From Candidatus Thorarchaeota archaeon (GTDB taxonomy: Archaea > Asgardarchaeota > Thorarchaeia > Thorarchaeales > Thorarchaeaceae), in assembly GCA_018335335.1 (NCBI GenBank), contig JAGXKG010000002.1, positions 1-64,000 of the forward strand: a stretch of 64,000 nucleotides of DNA, given 5' to 3'. Below the pieces are notes generated by a model, which did not search any database, had not been told where the DNA came from, and worked only from the letters and a program-made list of their open reading frames with translations. The position numbers and the translations under genes were made by a program. The stretch's first letter is position 1. Each line of letters starts with the position of its first letter. Shown here piece after piece: positions 1-8,025 of the stretch.

Positions 1-2
1 GA

Positions 3-1391
3 AGGAGAGCAGGGCTTCTTAATTTCGGACATGTAGCACTCTTTGGTGTGGGAGCCTACTTTATGGCATTCACATTGGATGCATCAGTTCTTCCCCCTCC
101 CCTGAATCTTATCGCAAGCATTCCCTATCCACTTACTATCCTCCTCGCAATGATGGTAGGTGCTGGTCTGGGCTTCGTCATGGGGCTGACAACCAGCCGT
201 ATGAAAGGTACCGCCTTTGCATTTATTGCTCTAGCAATCGCTATGTTCATCTACAATTTTTTTGCTGGATCCCCAGACATATCTGGTGGTGAAACGGGAC
301 TGGGCGTATCAACTCCAGCTATTCTCAGAACTGCCCCAGTTTATCTTCTCTACGTCTGTCTTGCATTCATCTTCATTGCGGGCTTCTTTGGAATGGTTGT
401 CCTCTATGTAAAGGAAAGAGCCGAGAGCATTGGACTAGTTCTCTTAAGCCCTGTGATGATTGCCTTCACAGGTATCCTTCTTATTTTCGGAGTCAATATT
501 CTTGGACCGATATTGGTCTTTGTTTCATTCCTCATGATGATTGTTCTTTACTGGATGGAACGAAAAGCGTCAATCGAGGATCCCCTTCAGTTTTCTGAGA
601 AAACAAGTACACAATCTGGCGAAAACGGAACTGTAAATTCACTCACTTCTTCCATTTTGCCCATTGCTATCATGGCTACTGCCCTCATTGGTGTGTTTAT
701 CACTTTTGGGACCAACATCTTTGAAATGGTATCACTATGGATTGCGAACTCTCAGACCTTCTATTACACAATCCCTGTGCAGTACTATCTTGTACTGACC
801 AGTGTCATGATAGTCTATATTTTCATGAAACGACTTGTTGTTTCACCATTTGGCAGAATGGTGGTTGCTGTGGCTCAGAATGAAGAGCGGGCTCAAGCTC
901 TTGGTTACAACAGCTACTTCTGCAAGATAGTCGTTGTAGTCATAAGCGGTGCAATTGCAGGCCTTGCAGGGGCACTATATGCACCGATTATTAGAACCAT
1001 TGATCCAACAAGTGCCTTAGGAGTCGAGATATCGATAGATGCAATGCTTTACACGATTATCGGAGGCATTGGCACATTACTCGGTCCTTTGCTTGGGGCT
1101 GGAGTCGTAGTATATTCAGAACTGAATCTTACCGAATTCCTGAGAGATGTGTTGGGTCTTCCAGGCGAACTCTGGTTGGTGGGATTGGGCATAGCCTACG
1201 TCTTCATTGTGTTGTTCCTTCCCCTGGGTATTGTGGGTTCTATTAAGAACAGGGCTGGTTTTATCCGAGAGAAACTAGGAAAACTGAAACCCTCCAAATT
1301 TGAATTCCGTATAAGAGATGATGATTATTGGGTATTCGCACTACTGGGTATAATGGGTTTGTTTGTGTCATTGTTGATTTTTAGTCTCTAG
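3..1391 (+). CDS. livM: LivM-type branched-chain amino acid ABC transporter permease (5' partial)
   Basis: Membrane permease subunit of a Liv/HAAT-family importer. The frame is open from the window edge, and the residues before the first ATG (base 63) already match the family's N-terminal motif (GLLNFGHVALFGVGAY), so the gene starts upstream of the window. The second half carries the LivM signature: an FGR loop, NEERAQALGYN, an AGLAGALYAP helix and GGIGTLLGPLLGA near the C-terminus. The middle is longer than usual: roughly residues 110-260 add several extra membrane segments and a polar linker between the two halves. It is followed after 66 bases by an alpha/beta hydrolase, and its likely binding protein lies at 5958. 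Ordinary LivM proteins are near 300-350 residues; this one exceeds 460. The substrate cannot be read from sequence. Confidence 0.9.
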   Translation, partial: RRAGLLNFGHVALFGVGAYFMAFTLDASVLPPPLNLIASIPYPLTILLAMMVGAGLGFVMGLTTSRMKGTAFAFIALAIAMFIYNFFAGSPDISGGETGLGVSTPAILRTAPVYLLYVCLAFIFIAGFFGMVVLYVKERAESIGLVLLSPVMIAFTGILLIFGVNILGPILVFVSFLMMIVLYWMERKASIEDPLQFSEKTSTQSGENGTVNSLTSSILPIAIMATALIGVFITFGTNIFEMVSLWIANSQTFYYTIPVQYYLVLTSVMIVYIFMKRLVVSPFGRMVVAVAQNEERAQALGYNSYFCKIVVVVISGAIAGLAGALYAPIIRTIDPTSALGVEISIDAMLYTIIGGIGTLLGPLLGAGVVVYSELNLTEFLRDVLGLPGELWLVGLGIAYVFIVLFLPLGIVGSIKNRAGFIREKLGKLKPSKFEFRIRDDDYWVFALLGIMGLFVSLLIFSL

Positions 1392-1457
1392 ACGGAGATG
1401 GAAATATGATTATGATTTCGCGAAGAAGGGAAGCTGAAACGAAAGTAGGTGATTATT

Positions 1458-2309
1458 TTGCCGTATGAGACAGTAGGTGACATAGATATCTACTACGAAG
1501 TTCATGGACCATCTGATGCTCCAACACTTATCTGCATAGAGGGGTGGGGCTATTCCCTCTGGATGTGGTTTCGACAAATTCCTACTTTCAAAGAAAAATA
1601 CAGGTGTGTCGTCTTTGATAATCGAGGAGTAGGCAGAAGCTCGATGCCCGATTATCCATATACAATGGAGATGTTTGCCAATGATACCATTGGTCTGATG
1701 GACGCATTGGATATCCCAAGCGCACATATCCTCGGAATATCGATGGGCGGCTTTATTGCGCAGCAGGTGGCCATTTCGTATCCAGAGAAGGTTCGTAGTT
1801 TAGTTCTTGGCTCCACAAGTTTTGCCGGTCCGAATTCTATCTCTGCTGATGACAAGACGCAGGCCCTGATGTTTGCCAGTCCAACTGAGACGTTATCAAA
1901 AGAGCAGGCCATGGAAATGCGCTATAGTGTCACTTTCAGCCCGAACTTCTATGAAGAAAACAAACCTCTGATAGAGCAAATCATGGAATGGCGAGAAAAG
2001 CGTCCTCAGCCCTTGTACGCGCGGGGACATCAAGCTTCTGCAACGCTGGGTCTAAATCTTGAGCCGGAAGTTGAGGAGATATCCTGTCCAGTGCTTGTTA
2101 TCCATGGTGATAGCGATTTTATTGTTCCACCAAAGAATGCAGAGATGCTGGCTGAAGCTCTGCCAAAAGCGAAATTGATACTCGTAGAGGACGGCCCCCA
2201 TTTGAGCTTCATTGAATACTACGAGAAATTCAATGAGGAAGTGTTGAACTTCCTTGATGCAGTTGAGGACGGTTCATTTACTCCTGAATCCAAGGGGGAG
2301 ATAGTCTAG
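1458..2309 (+). CDS. Alpha/beta hydrolase
   Basis: Cytoplasmic alpha/beta-hydrolase-fold enzyme of about 283 residues. Nucleophile elbow GISMGG (Ser), the NRGVGRS oxyanion-side loop, an acid in HGDSDFIVP and a late catalytic His in DGPHLSF are all visible, so a complete Ser-Asp-His triad is likely. The TTG at 1458 is preferred over the GTG at 1449 because the latter overlaps an AGGTGAT ribosome-binding site placed correctly for the TTG. It sits between livM and the KAS III-like gene and resembles the second hydrolase at 5033 at its N-terminus (IDIYYEVHG versus IDFYYEIHG), so the two are probably distant paralogues. Possible roles are ester, lactone or thioester hydrolysis in the same pathway; the exact substrate is unknown. 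Confidence 0.88.
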   Translation: MPYETVGDIDIYYEVHGPSDAPTLICIEGWGYSLWMWFRQIPTFKEKYRCVVFDNRGVGRSSMPDYPYTMEMFANDTIGLMDALDIPSAHILGISMGGFIAQQVAISYPEKVRSLVLGSTSFAGPNSISADDKTQALMFASPTETLSKEQAMEMRYSVTFSPNFYEENKPLIEQIMEWREKRPQPLYARGHQASATLGLNLEPEVEEISCPVLVIHGDSDFIVPPKNAEMLAEALPKAKLILVEDGPHLSFIEYYEKFNEEVLNFLDAVEDGSFTPESKGEIV

Positions 2310-2381
2310 CCGTAATAGCTGCTTGGTAACCAGCTTTGCTTTCGTTGATAGTTGTCGAAAAGAATACTGAGGGTTTTGATA

Positions 2382-3392
2382 ATGGAACATTCGGCGTTAA
2401 TTACTGGTTTAGGCATGTATGTGCCTAAGAAGACTGTAACAAATCAAGAAATAGAAGATATGCTCGATCGCCCGGGAACAGGCGACTGGTTGGTAGAGAA
2501 CGTTGGTATCAAAGAACGTCGCGTTATGGCTGAGAATGAAACCACATCAGATCTTGCTCTCCACGCAAGCCGCGAGGCGCTAGAGAATGCAGATGTGAGC
2601 CCAGAAGACCTTGATTTAATCATACTTGGTACTGACACGCCCGATTATCTCTCCCCAGCAACATCAGTCGTACTTCAGTACAAGCTGGGTGCTAAGAACG
2701 CTGGAACCTTTGATGTCAATTGTGCCTGTGCAGGATTTGTCACCTCTCTGGATGTTGGTTCTCGGTACATACAGACGGATAGCACATTAGAGTCGGTTTT
2801 GGTTGTTGGAGCATATGGGATGACCAAATTCGTTGACTGGACGGATCACTATACATGCACGATGTTTGCTGATGGTGCAGGAGCTGTAGTGTTGGAACCC
2901 AGCGACGAACACGAGGGAATCATCACCTCGAAACTTATCGCGGATGGCTCCTATTATGATCATGTGGGGGTCTACGTTGGAGGAACTGCTGAACCACCCA
3001 CGATTGAAGCCATTGAAAACGATCAACACCATCTTGCCTTTCGCAAGCGTTTCCCAGCAGATACCAATCTTCAGCACTGGCCTGGATTGACGAGAGAGTG
3101 CGTGTTAAAGGCCAATCTGACCCTTGAGGATATTGATTGGTTCTTTTTTACACAGATAAACATCCGTACCATCGAGGCTGTTATGGAGGAGCTTAGTATT
3201 CCCTTTGAGAGGACTCACACAGTCATGGACAAATGGGGCTATACAGGATCAGCTTGTATTGCATTGGCCATGTATGACGCCGTTGACCAAGGGAAGCTTC
3301 CCCCTCCCGGTCAAGGAAACGGAGAATATATCGCGCTCTGTTCTTCTGGAGGTGGTTTCAATATGGCAGCTGCCGTTTTAAGATGGTGGTAA
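2382..3392 (+). CDS. KAS III (FabH)-like thiolase-fold protein lacking catalytic His and Asn
   Basis: Full-length homologue of 3-oxoacyl-ACP synthase III (about 336 residues). The start is ATG 2382 behind a GAGGG site. The nucleophilic Cys is kept (about Cys116, in DVNCACAGF). The loop that normally reads HQAN is FTQIN, putting Thr (about 257) where the catalytic His should be. The GNTS loop reads GYTGS, putting Tyr (about 287) where the catalytic Asn should be. The C-terminal SSGGGFNMAAAVLRW matches the family's closing strand. In KAS III the His/Asn pair drives decarboxylation of malonyl-ACP, so this protein probably does not condense in the usual way; acyl transfer or a non-decarboxylating reaction is more likely. 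It lies between a hydrolase and an acyl-CoA ligase, which argues for an acyl-CoA substrate. Confidence 0.85.
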   Translation: MEHSALITGLGMYVPKKTVTNQEIEDMLDRPGTGDWLVENVGIKERRVMAENETTSDLALHASREALENADVSPEDLDLIILGTDTPDYLSPATSVVLQYKLGAKNAGTFDVNCACAGFVTSLDVGSRYIQTDSTLESVLVVGAYGMTKFVDWTDHYTCTMFADGAGAVVLEPSDEHEGIITSKLIADGSYYDHVGVYVGGTAEPPTIEAIENDQHHLAFRKRFPADTNLQHWPGLTRECVLKANLTLEDIDWFFFTQINIRTIEAVMEELSIPFERTHTVMDKWGYTGSACIALAMYDAVDQGKLPPPGQGNGEYIALCSSGGGFNMAAAVLRWW

Positions 3393-3479
3393 AGAGTTTT
3401 CTAGGTGTTTATTCATTCTATACGGAGAAAGAATCCGGGTCTTTATGGCAAGGAATCAATCTGTATTGAAGGGATATAA

Positions 3480-5030
3480 TTGGCAAATCAATTTGATTAT
3501 CTATCTAAAAGAGAGGTTTACTCTGCTGAAGATGAAGCTATTTTTGATGTAGGGACTGGAAGAAGATATACGTACAGGGAGTTCAACCAACGATCAAATC
3601 AAGTAGCCAACTTCCTGCAACAGACAATCGGATTTCGCAAGGGCGACCGGCTTTGCATTCTTGCATACAATAGCCTGGAATATTGGGAGACATTTTTTGG
3701 TTGTCAGAAGTGTGGAGGCATTTTCAGTCCACTCAATTGGCGTCTTGTGGCCCGAGAGCTGGAGCATCTGGTCAATGACCTTGCCCCTTCAGTGGTGTGC
3801 TATGACGCAAATATGGCTGACGTTGTGCATGAGCTGGAAGACGGAGTAAGTGTAGACTATTGGGTTTCATTGGACCACACTGAATCCAGACTGGATGGCT
3901 CTCTGGATTACGAAGATGTAGTCGGCGATGCATCCACCAACCCTCCTGAAGATGTAGACCTTTCCTATGAAGATGCAATGGGGATTATGTATACGGGGGG
4001 AACAACAGGGCTGCCGAAAGGGGCTATGATTACCTACAGGCACGTCGCATTCAATACTCTCAACACCATTCGTGATATTCTCCCCGGCGACGTCTACATC
4101 AACCATCTACCACTATTCCATGTTGGGGGACTATACGTGTATGCTATACCCAATTTCATTCTTGGGGGGAAGGTCATTCAGATGGAAAGATGGGATGTTG
4201 AGACACTGATTGAACTCATCAACAACGAGCGACCGAATTTCTTCTTTGCTGTTCCAACACAGTATAGAATGCTCATGAATAATCCTAATTTTGCGTCCAT
4301 AGATTTCAGTAGTGTTCGTTTCTTAACATCTGGAGGTGAGCCTTTGCCATTGGATATCATAAAGACATTCAGTCAGACGCATGGTGTCAAGTTCAAACAA
4401 GGATTCGGGATGACCGAAGTTGGTCCTGGCTGTTTCGCTTTGGACCCCTGGCATGCTCAAGATAAGGTGGGCAGTATTGGAACTCCTAATTTCTTCATAG
4501 ATGCGAAGGTCGTTGATCCTGAAACCGGAGAGGAATGTAGTGCAAACGAGAATGGTGAGCTCTTGTTTAAAGGCCCCACAGTCACAACAGGCTATTGGAA
4601 TAGACCAGAACTGAATAAGAACCTCTTAGATGAAGATGGATGGTTCAGAACTGGTGATATTGTCTACTTCGATGAGGAAGGATTCTTTTACGTCGTGGAC
4701 CGTCTCAAGGACATGTTCATCTCAGGTGGCGAAAATGTCTACCCTCGCGAGATTGAGAAGCTACTGGAGGAGCATCCTAAGGTTGCCGAGGTACAGGTTA
4801 TTGGAGTCCCCCATCCTAAGTGGGGCGAAGTGGGACGTGCTCTTGTTGTCCAAGAATCTGGGGGAGATGTCACGGAGAATGAGATACTGAATTTTTGTAA
4901 GGGGAAACTTGCAAAGTTCAAAATACCGAAATCTGTAGTTTTTGTGGAGAGCTTCGAACCCTATATTTCGGGAGCTGGAAAAATCTTGAAGCGAAAATTG
5001 CGGGAAGATTTCGGGCAGGAGGAAGATTAG
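3480..5030 (+). CDS. AMP-forming acyl-CoA synthetase
   Basis: ANL-superfamily acid:CoA ligase, 516 residues, the usual length. It activates a carboxylic acid through an acyl-adenylate to acyl-CoA. Visible motifs: the P-loop-like YTGGTTGLPKG (about 170-180), GFGMTE (A5 region), the GWFRTGD ATP-binding motif, DRLKDMFISGGENVYP hinge region and the terminal catalytic Lys in GAGKILKRKLR. The start is TTG 3480 after a GAAGGG site; the reading frame has no better upstream option. The downstream hydrolase begins 3 bases after the stop, so the two are co-translated. Substrate chain length or aromaticity cannot be decided from the motifs. Confidence 0.93.
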   Translation: MANQFDYLSKREVYSAEDEAIFDVGTGRRYTYREFNQRSNQVANFLQQTIGFRKGDRLCILAYNSLEYWETFFGCQKCGGIFSPLNWRLVARELEHLVNDLAPSVVCYDANMADVVHELEDGVSVDYWVSLDHTESRLDGSLDYEDVVGDASTNPPEDVDLSYEDAMGIMYTGGTTGLPKGAMITYRHVAFNTLNTIRDILPGDVYINHLPLFHVGGLYVYAIPNFILGGKVIQMERWDVETLIELINNERPNFFFAVPTQYRMLMNNPNFASIDFSSVRFLTSGGEPLPLDIIKTFSQTHGVKFKQGFGMTEVGPGCFALDPWHAQDKVGSIGTPNFFIDAKVVDPETGEECSANENGELLFKGPTVTTGYWNRPELNKNLLDEDGWFRTGDIVYFDEEGFFYVVDRLKDMFISGGENVYPREIEKLLEEHPKVAEVQVIGVPHPKWGEVGRALVVQESGGDVTENEILNFCKGKLAKFKIPKSVVFVESFEPYISGAGKILKRKLREDFGQEED

Positions 5031-5032
5031 TT

Positions 5033-5821
5033 ATGCCCATTAGCAATGTGAATGGAATAGATTTCTACTATGAAATCCATGGTGAAGGTGAACCTGTTGT
5101 TTTTGGTAATGGTATCTTCTCAAACACTCTAGGCTGGGTAAACCAGCTTCCGGCTTTCTCTAAGCACCATCAAGTCATACTCTATGATATGCGTGGGCAA
5201 GGACAGAGCGATAAACCGGACGGAGAGTATACCTTCGAAATGCACGCAGATGACCAGATGACTCTTCTTGAGAATCTAGGCATAACCAAGGTTCATCATG
5301 TTGGAATCAGCTATGGGGCTGAGTTAGGCTTAGTTTTTGCATTGAAATATCCCGACGCGGTTAGGAGCCTTGTAGCTTGTAGTGCTGTTTCTGAAATTAA
5401 TCCCCTTCTCCGTGATATGTGCCTGCTGTGGCGTTATGCATGCGAGGTTGAAGATGCTGAGATGTTCTATCGGGCGACGGTGCCACTTAATTTCGCAGAA
5501 ACCTTCATTCGAGAACAGACAGATATTCTTGAGAAGGCAAAAGAGCGCTACAAAACACTGGATTTTCCCGCACTTGTGCGACTACTTGATGCGTTCCTGA
5601 TGCTTGATATCACGAATCGATTACCTGAAATCAGAGCACCGACTTGCATTATTGCCGGCGAGCAAGACATCTTGAAGCCAGCTTATCCGTATTCTCAGCT
5701 GATTCACGACAAAATTCCTGATTCAGAAATGACCATTATTCCTGATTCGGGCCACGCAATTACTTTTGAGCAACCTGATGAATTCAATAGCATTTGTCTT
5801 GGCTTTCTTCGAAAGAAGTAG
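5033..5821 (+). CDS. Alpha/beta hydrolase
   Basis: Second alpha/beta hydrolase of the cluster, 262 residues. Nucleophile elbow GISYGAE (Ser), RGQGQSDKP loop, acid in AGEQDILKP and catalytic His in DSGHAITFEQP. It resembles enol-lactone and C-C bond hydrolases in length and layout, but those families are too broad for a named substrate. ATG 5033 lies 3 bases after the ligase stop, so translational coupling is likely. The binding-protein gene follows after a gap of 136 bases with its own TATA-like sequences. Confidence 0.87.
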   Translation: MPISNVNGIDFYYEIHGEGEPVVFGNGIFSNTLGWVNQLPAFSKHHQVILYDMRGQGQSDKPDGEYTFEMHADDQMTLLENLGITKVHHVGISYGAELGLVFALKYPDAVRSLVACSAVSEINPLLRDMCLLWRYACEVEDAEMFYRATVPLNFAETFIREQTDILEKAKERYKTLDFPALVRLLDAFLMLDITNRLPEIRAPTCIIAGEQDILKPAYPYSQLIHDKIPDSEMTIIPDSGHAITFEQPDEFNSICLGFLRKK

Positions 5822-5884
5822 GAATAGACCTCTTGAATCCACAGAAAAGACATTCAGTATTGCTTCGTCAAGTCATACTGAACA

Positions 5885-5912
5885 GATATATACCGGCATT
5901 CTAAGTATATAT
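5885..5912 (+). promoter_or_regulatory. Candidate TATA boxes for the binding-protein gene
   Basis: Two AT-rich TATA-like stretches (GATATATA near 5885 and GTATATAT near 5905) lie 45-75 bases before the chosen start at 5958. They would give a short leader. This is pattern matching only. Confidence 0.4.
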
Positions 5913-5957
5913 GGAAAAGCACTGAGTATTTCGTGCTTGGATATGGGAGAAGAGAAT

Positions 5958-7397
5958 ATGAACAAGACTAAACTGATTTCTGCTTCTATTTCGATGCTCT
6001 TGTTAGTATCTATGTGTCTACCTGCTGTCCTTGTAAGACCAGCTGCTGCACAAGACGAAGAGCCTATAAAAATAGGCGTCTTTGCACCTTTCACAACTGC
6101 TGGCCTTTCATTTTATGCACCATGGACAAAGCAAGGCTTCGAACTAGGAATGGTCTATGCCACATCGGAGATGGGGTATGAAAACGAGAATAAGACTGAA
6201 GCAGGTCGGCCCTATGAAATCATATACTATGATACAAAGGGTTCACCGACCGAAGCAGCATCGCTCGTGACATCCGCAATCGAAACAGACGGCATTGACA
6301 TAATCGTTGGAGGAACCTATAGTAGCGTTGCCGCAGCAATTGCTCCTATTGCCGAAGAGTACGAGAAATTGTATTTCATAAGTCCGGCTGCTGATACCAC
6401 ACTAACTGCGGAGAACTTCAATCCGTATATATTCCGCATTGCGAGGAATAACTGGCATGATGCCTATGCAGGTGTGACTTATGCAATGGATTATCTCAAC
6501 TACACGGACTTTGCATTCTTGGCTGCTGACTATTCCTTCGGGTATAGTGGCGTCCAATCAATGACAGAAGTAATAGAAGAGAAAGGTGGTAATGTGCGAA
6601 GCATTCAGTATGCACCGCTTACAGCCAATGACTTCTCGCCGTACATCTTCAATCTCCAGGATGCCGATGATACGTACGATATCGAATATCTGTTTGTCAT
6701 CTGGGCTGGTGACTTCTCATTTCTGTATGAAGATTTGGAGACTTATGATCTTGCGGCAGACATGGAAATCTCTGGAGCATGCATTGATATCCTGTCTATG
6801 AACGTTATTGAGGCAAGTTTGACCCCTCCTGCGACCTATGAGGGTTCTACTGGTCTCTGCCTGTATGGTTATGAGCTGCCAGATAACGATGTCAACGACT
6901 GGATGGTAGAGCAACACGTCGAAAGGAACATCATGCCCAATGGAGCCTTCGGATTAACCTACCGTGTTCCGGAGCTATTTACCGCAAGCGGGTTTGCCAC
7001 GGCTCAGTTCTTGGTGAACGTGACTAATGCAGTTCCTGATCTCAACACTAATGACATGATTATGCATCTGGAACAGGGACTCACCATCGATTGTCCGAAA
7101 GGCCCAACATATCTCCGGCCAGAGGACCACCAGGGACTTGCAGAGATGTACATTGCTGAGGCGTGGAAGGATGATCGATCCGGATCTGAAACAGAAGGTT
7201 TCATCATTGCAAAGCATGTTGAGACCCTTGACAGATTTACTGTCGCACCTCCAGTGGCATCTAACTATACGCCTATGACTACTACTGCTCCACTACCTCC
7301 AATACCCTTTGACCCATTGGTTGTCGGTGTGGTTGCGGTTGTTGCTGTTGTGGCATTAGTTGTCATATTTTGGATAGGAAAATCCCGGGGGTCCTAG
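5958..7397 (+). CDS. livK: Liv-type ABC transporter substrate-binding protein, membrane-anchored
   Basis: Periplasmic-binding-protein fold type I (LivK/HAAT) receptor, 479 residues. ATG 5958 is chosen because it gives a clean signal peptide (MNKTKLISASISMLLLVSMC) behind a GGGAGAAGAG site; the frame is open further upstream. The mature part opens with IKIGVFAPFT, the typical first strand, and contains the GTYSSVAAAIAPIAEEY and FISPAAD ligand-lobe segments. A TTTAPLPPIP linker leads to one C-terminal membrane helix (about 455-475), the usual archaeal way to tether a binding protein. A hairpin terminator follows. Its ligand is presumably the acid handled by the neighbouring ligase and dehydrogenase, which is inference. 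Confidence 0.9.
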   Translation: MNKTKLISASISMLLLVSMCLPAVLVRPAAAQDEEPIKIGVFAPFTTAGLSFYAPWTKQGFELGMVYATSEMGYENENKTEAGRPYEIIYYDTKGSPTEAASLVTSAIETDGIDIIVGGTYSSVAAAIAPIAEEYEKLYFISPAADTTLTAENFNPYIFRIARNNWHDAYAGVTYAMDYLNYTDFAFLAADYSFGYSGVQSMTEVIEEKGGNVRSIQYAPLTANDFSPYIFNLQDADDTYDIEYLFVIWAGDFSFLYEDLETYDLAADMEISGACIDILSMNVIEASLTPPATYEGSTGLCLYGYELPDNDVNDWMVEQHVERNIMPNGAFGLTYRVPELFTASGFATAQFLVNVTNAVPDLNTNDMIMHLEQGLTIDCPKGPTYLRPEDHQGLAEMYIAEAWKDDRSGSETEGFIIAKHVETLDRFTVAPPVASNYTPMTTTAPLPPIPFDPLVVGVVAVVAVVALVVIFWIGKSRGS

Positions 7398-7406
7398 GGC
7401 CCCGCA

Positions 7407-7450
7407 GAAGGTTCGAGTGATTGAAGCTTGAACCTTCCCCTCTTTTTTTT
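7407..7450 (+). terminator. Hairpin plus T-run terminator
   Basis: GAAGGTTC (7407-7414) and GAACCTTC (7430-7437) form an 8-bp stem with a 15-base loop, followed by CCCTCTTTTTTTT. It lies 10 bases after the binding-protein stop and would end the Liv/acyl-CoA operon. Confidence 0.75.
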
Positions 7451-7973
7451 CAGTAAGATTGAATCGCCAGTGCATCAAAGGCATATTTCTCACGCATTAT
7501 TCGCGGCAAAACGGAAGATAGTTTGCTCTAATTCAATTTCTATTTCATTCATCTAACACGCACAAAAGAAAAGGAAAAAGGATTGAATTCGACTCTTTCT
7601 GTCTTTGTTGAGAATGTGAAGAAGTTGATAGGTGTAACTACAACATGGCTGCATGTCCTTTATGATCACTTATGATAAGAACCTCTTCGATGATAAAACC
7701 GCTATTCAGTTCAAAGAGAGTTCGATGGACATTCTCCTACAATATTCAAATGAAATGGCTTTGTAACCTTCTATCAGTACTATTCGAATCCCTAGTGCAT
7801 TAATGCATCTAATTGGTTCCGTGTCCTCTCCACAAACTGCAATGCCTTTTGGCGGTCAAGAATCGCAAGGTACTGTGTGTAGTAGAACTCTCCAATATGG
7901 TGAGTCGTGGGATATCAGCACTATTGAACATGCCGTGAAACGAAATATGAATGGCTGAAAGAAAACAAAGCCC
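7451..7973. other. Long intergenic region without an intact gene
   Basis: About 520 bases between two converging transcription units. The only structure noted is a 12-base palindrome TGCATTAATGCA at 7796-7807 and a possible 38-codon coding remnant on the minus strand (listed separately). No RNA gene, insertion element or promoter was recognised. Confidence 0.5.
7792..7905 (-). pseudogene. Possible decayed coding fragment
   Basis: Between two stops on the minus strand lies a 38-codon open stretch whose translation reads like real protein (IGEFYYTQYLAILDRQKA, then FVERTRNQLDALMH). It has no start codon. A different frame just upstream carries MFNSADIP, so a frameshifted remnant of a regulator-like or helical protein is conceivable. 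Too short to assign a family; it could also be chance. Confidence 0.2.
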
Positions 7974-8012
7974 AAAAAAGAAGAACGAATGGGACTGATA
8001 AAATGCCCCATT
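7974..8012 (-). terminator. Hairpin terminator of the acyl-CoA dehydrogenase gene
   Basis: On the minus strand AATGGG and CCCATT (8007-8012 and 7988-7993 in plus coordinates) pair around a 13-base loop and are followed by a T-rich tract ending in TTTTTT. It starts about 14 bases after the stop of the dehydrogenase gene. Confidence 0.6.
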
Positions 8013-8025
8013 TTCTGTGATTGTT

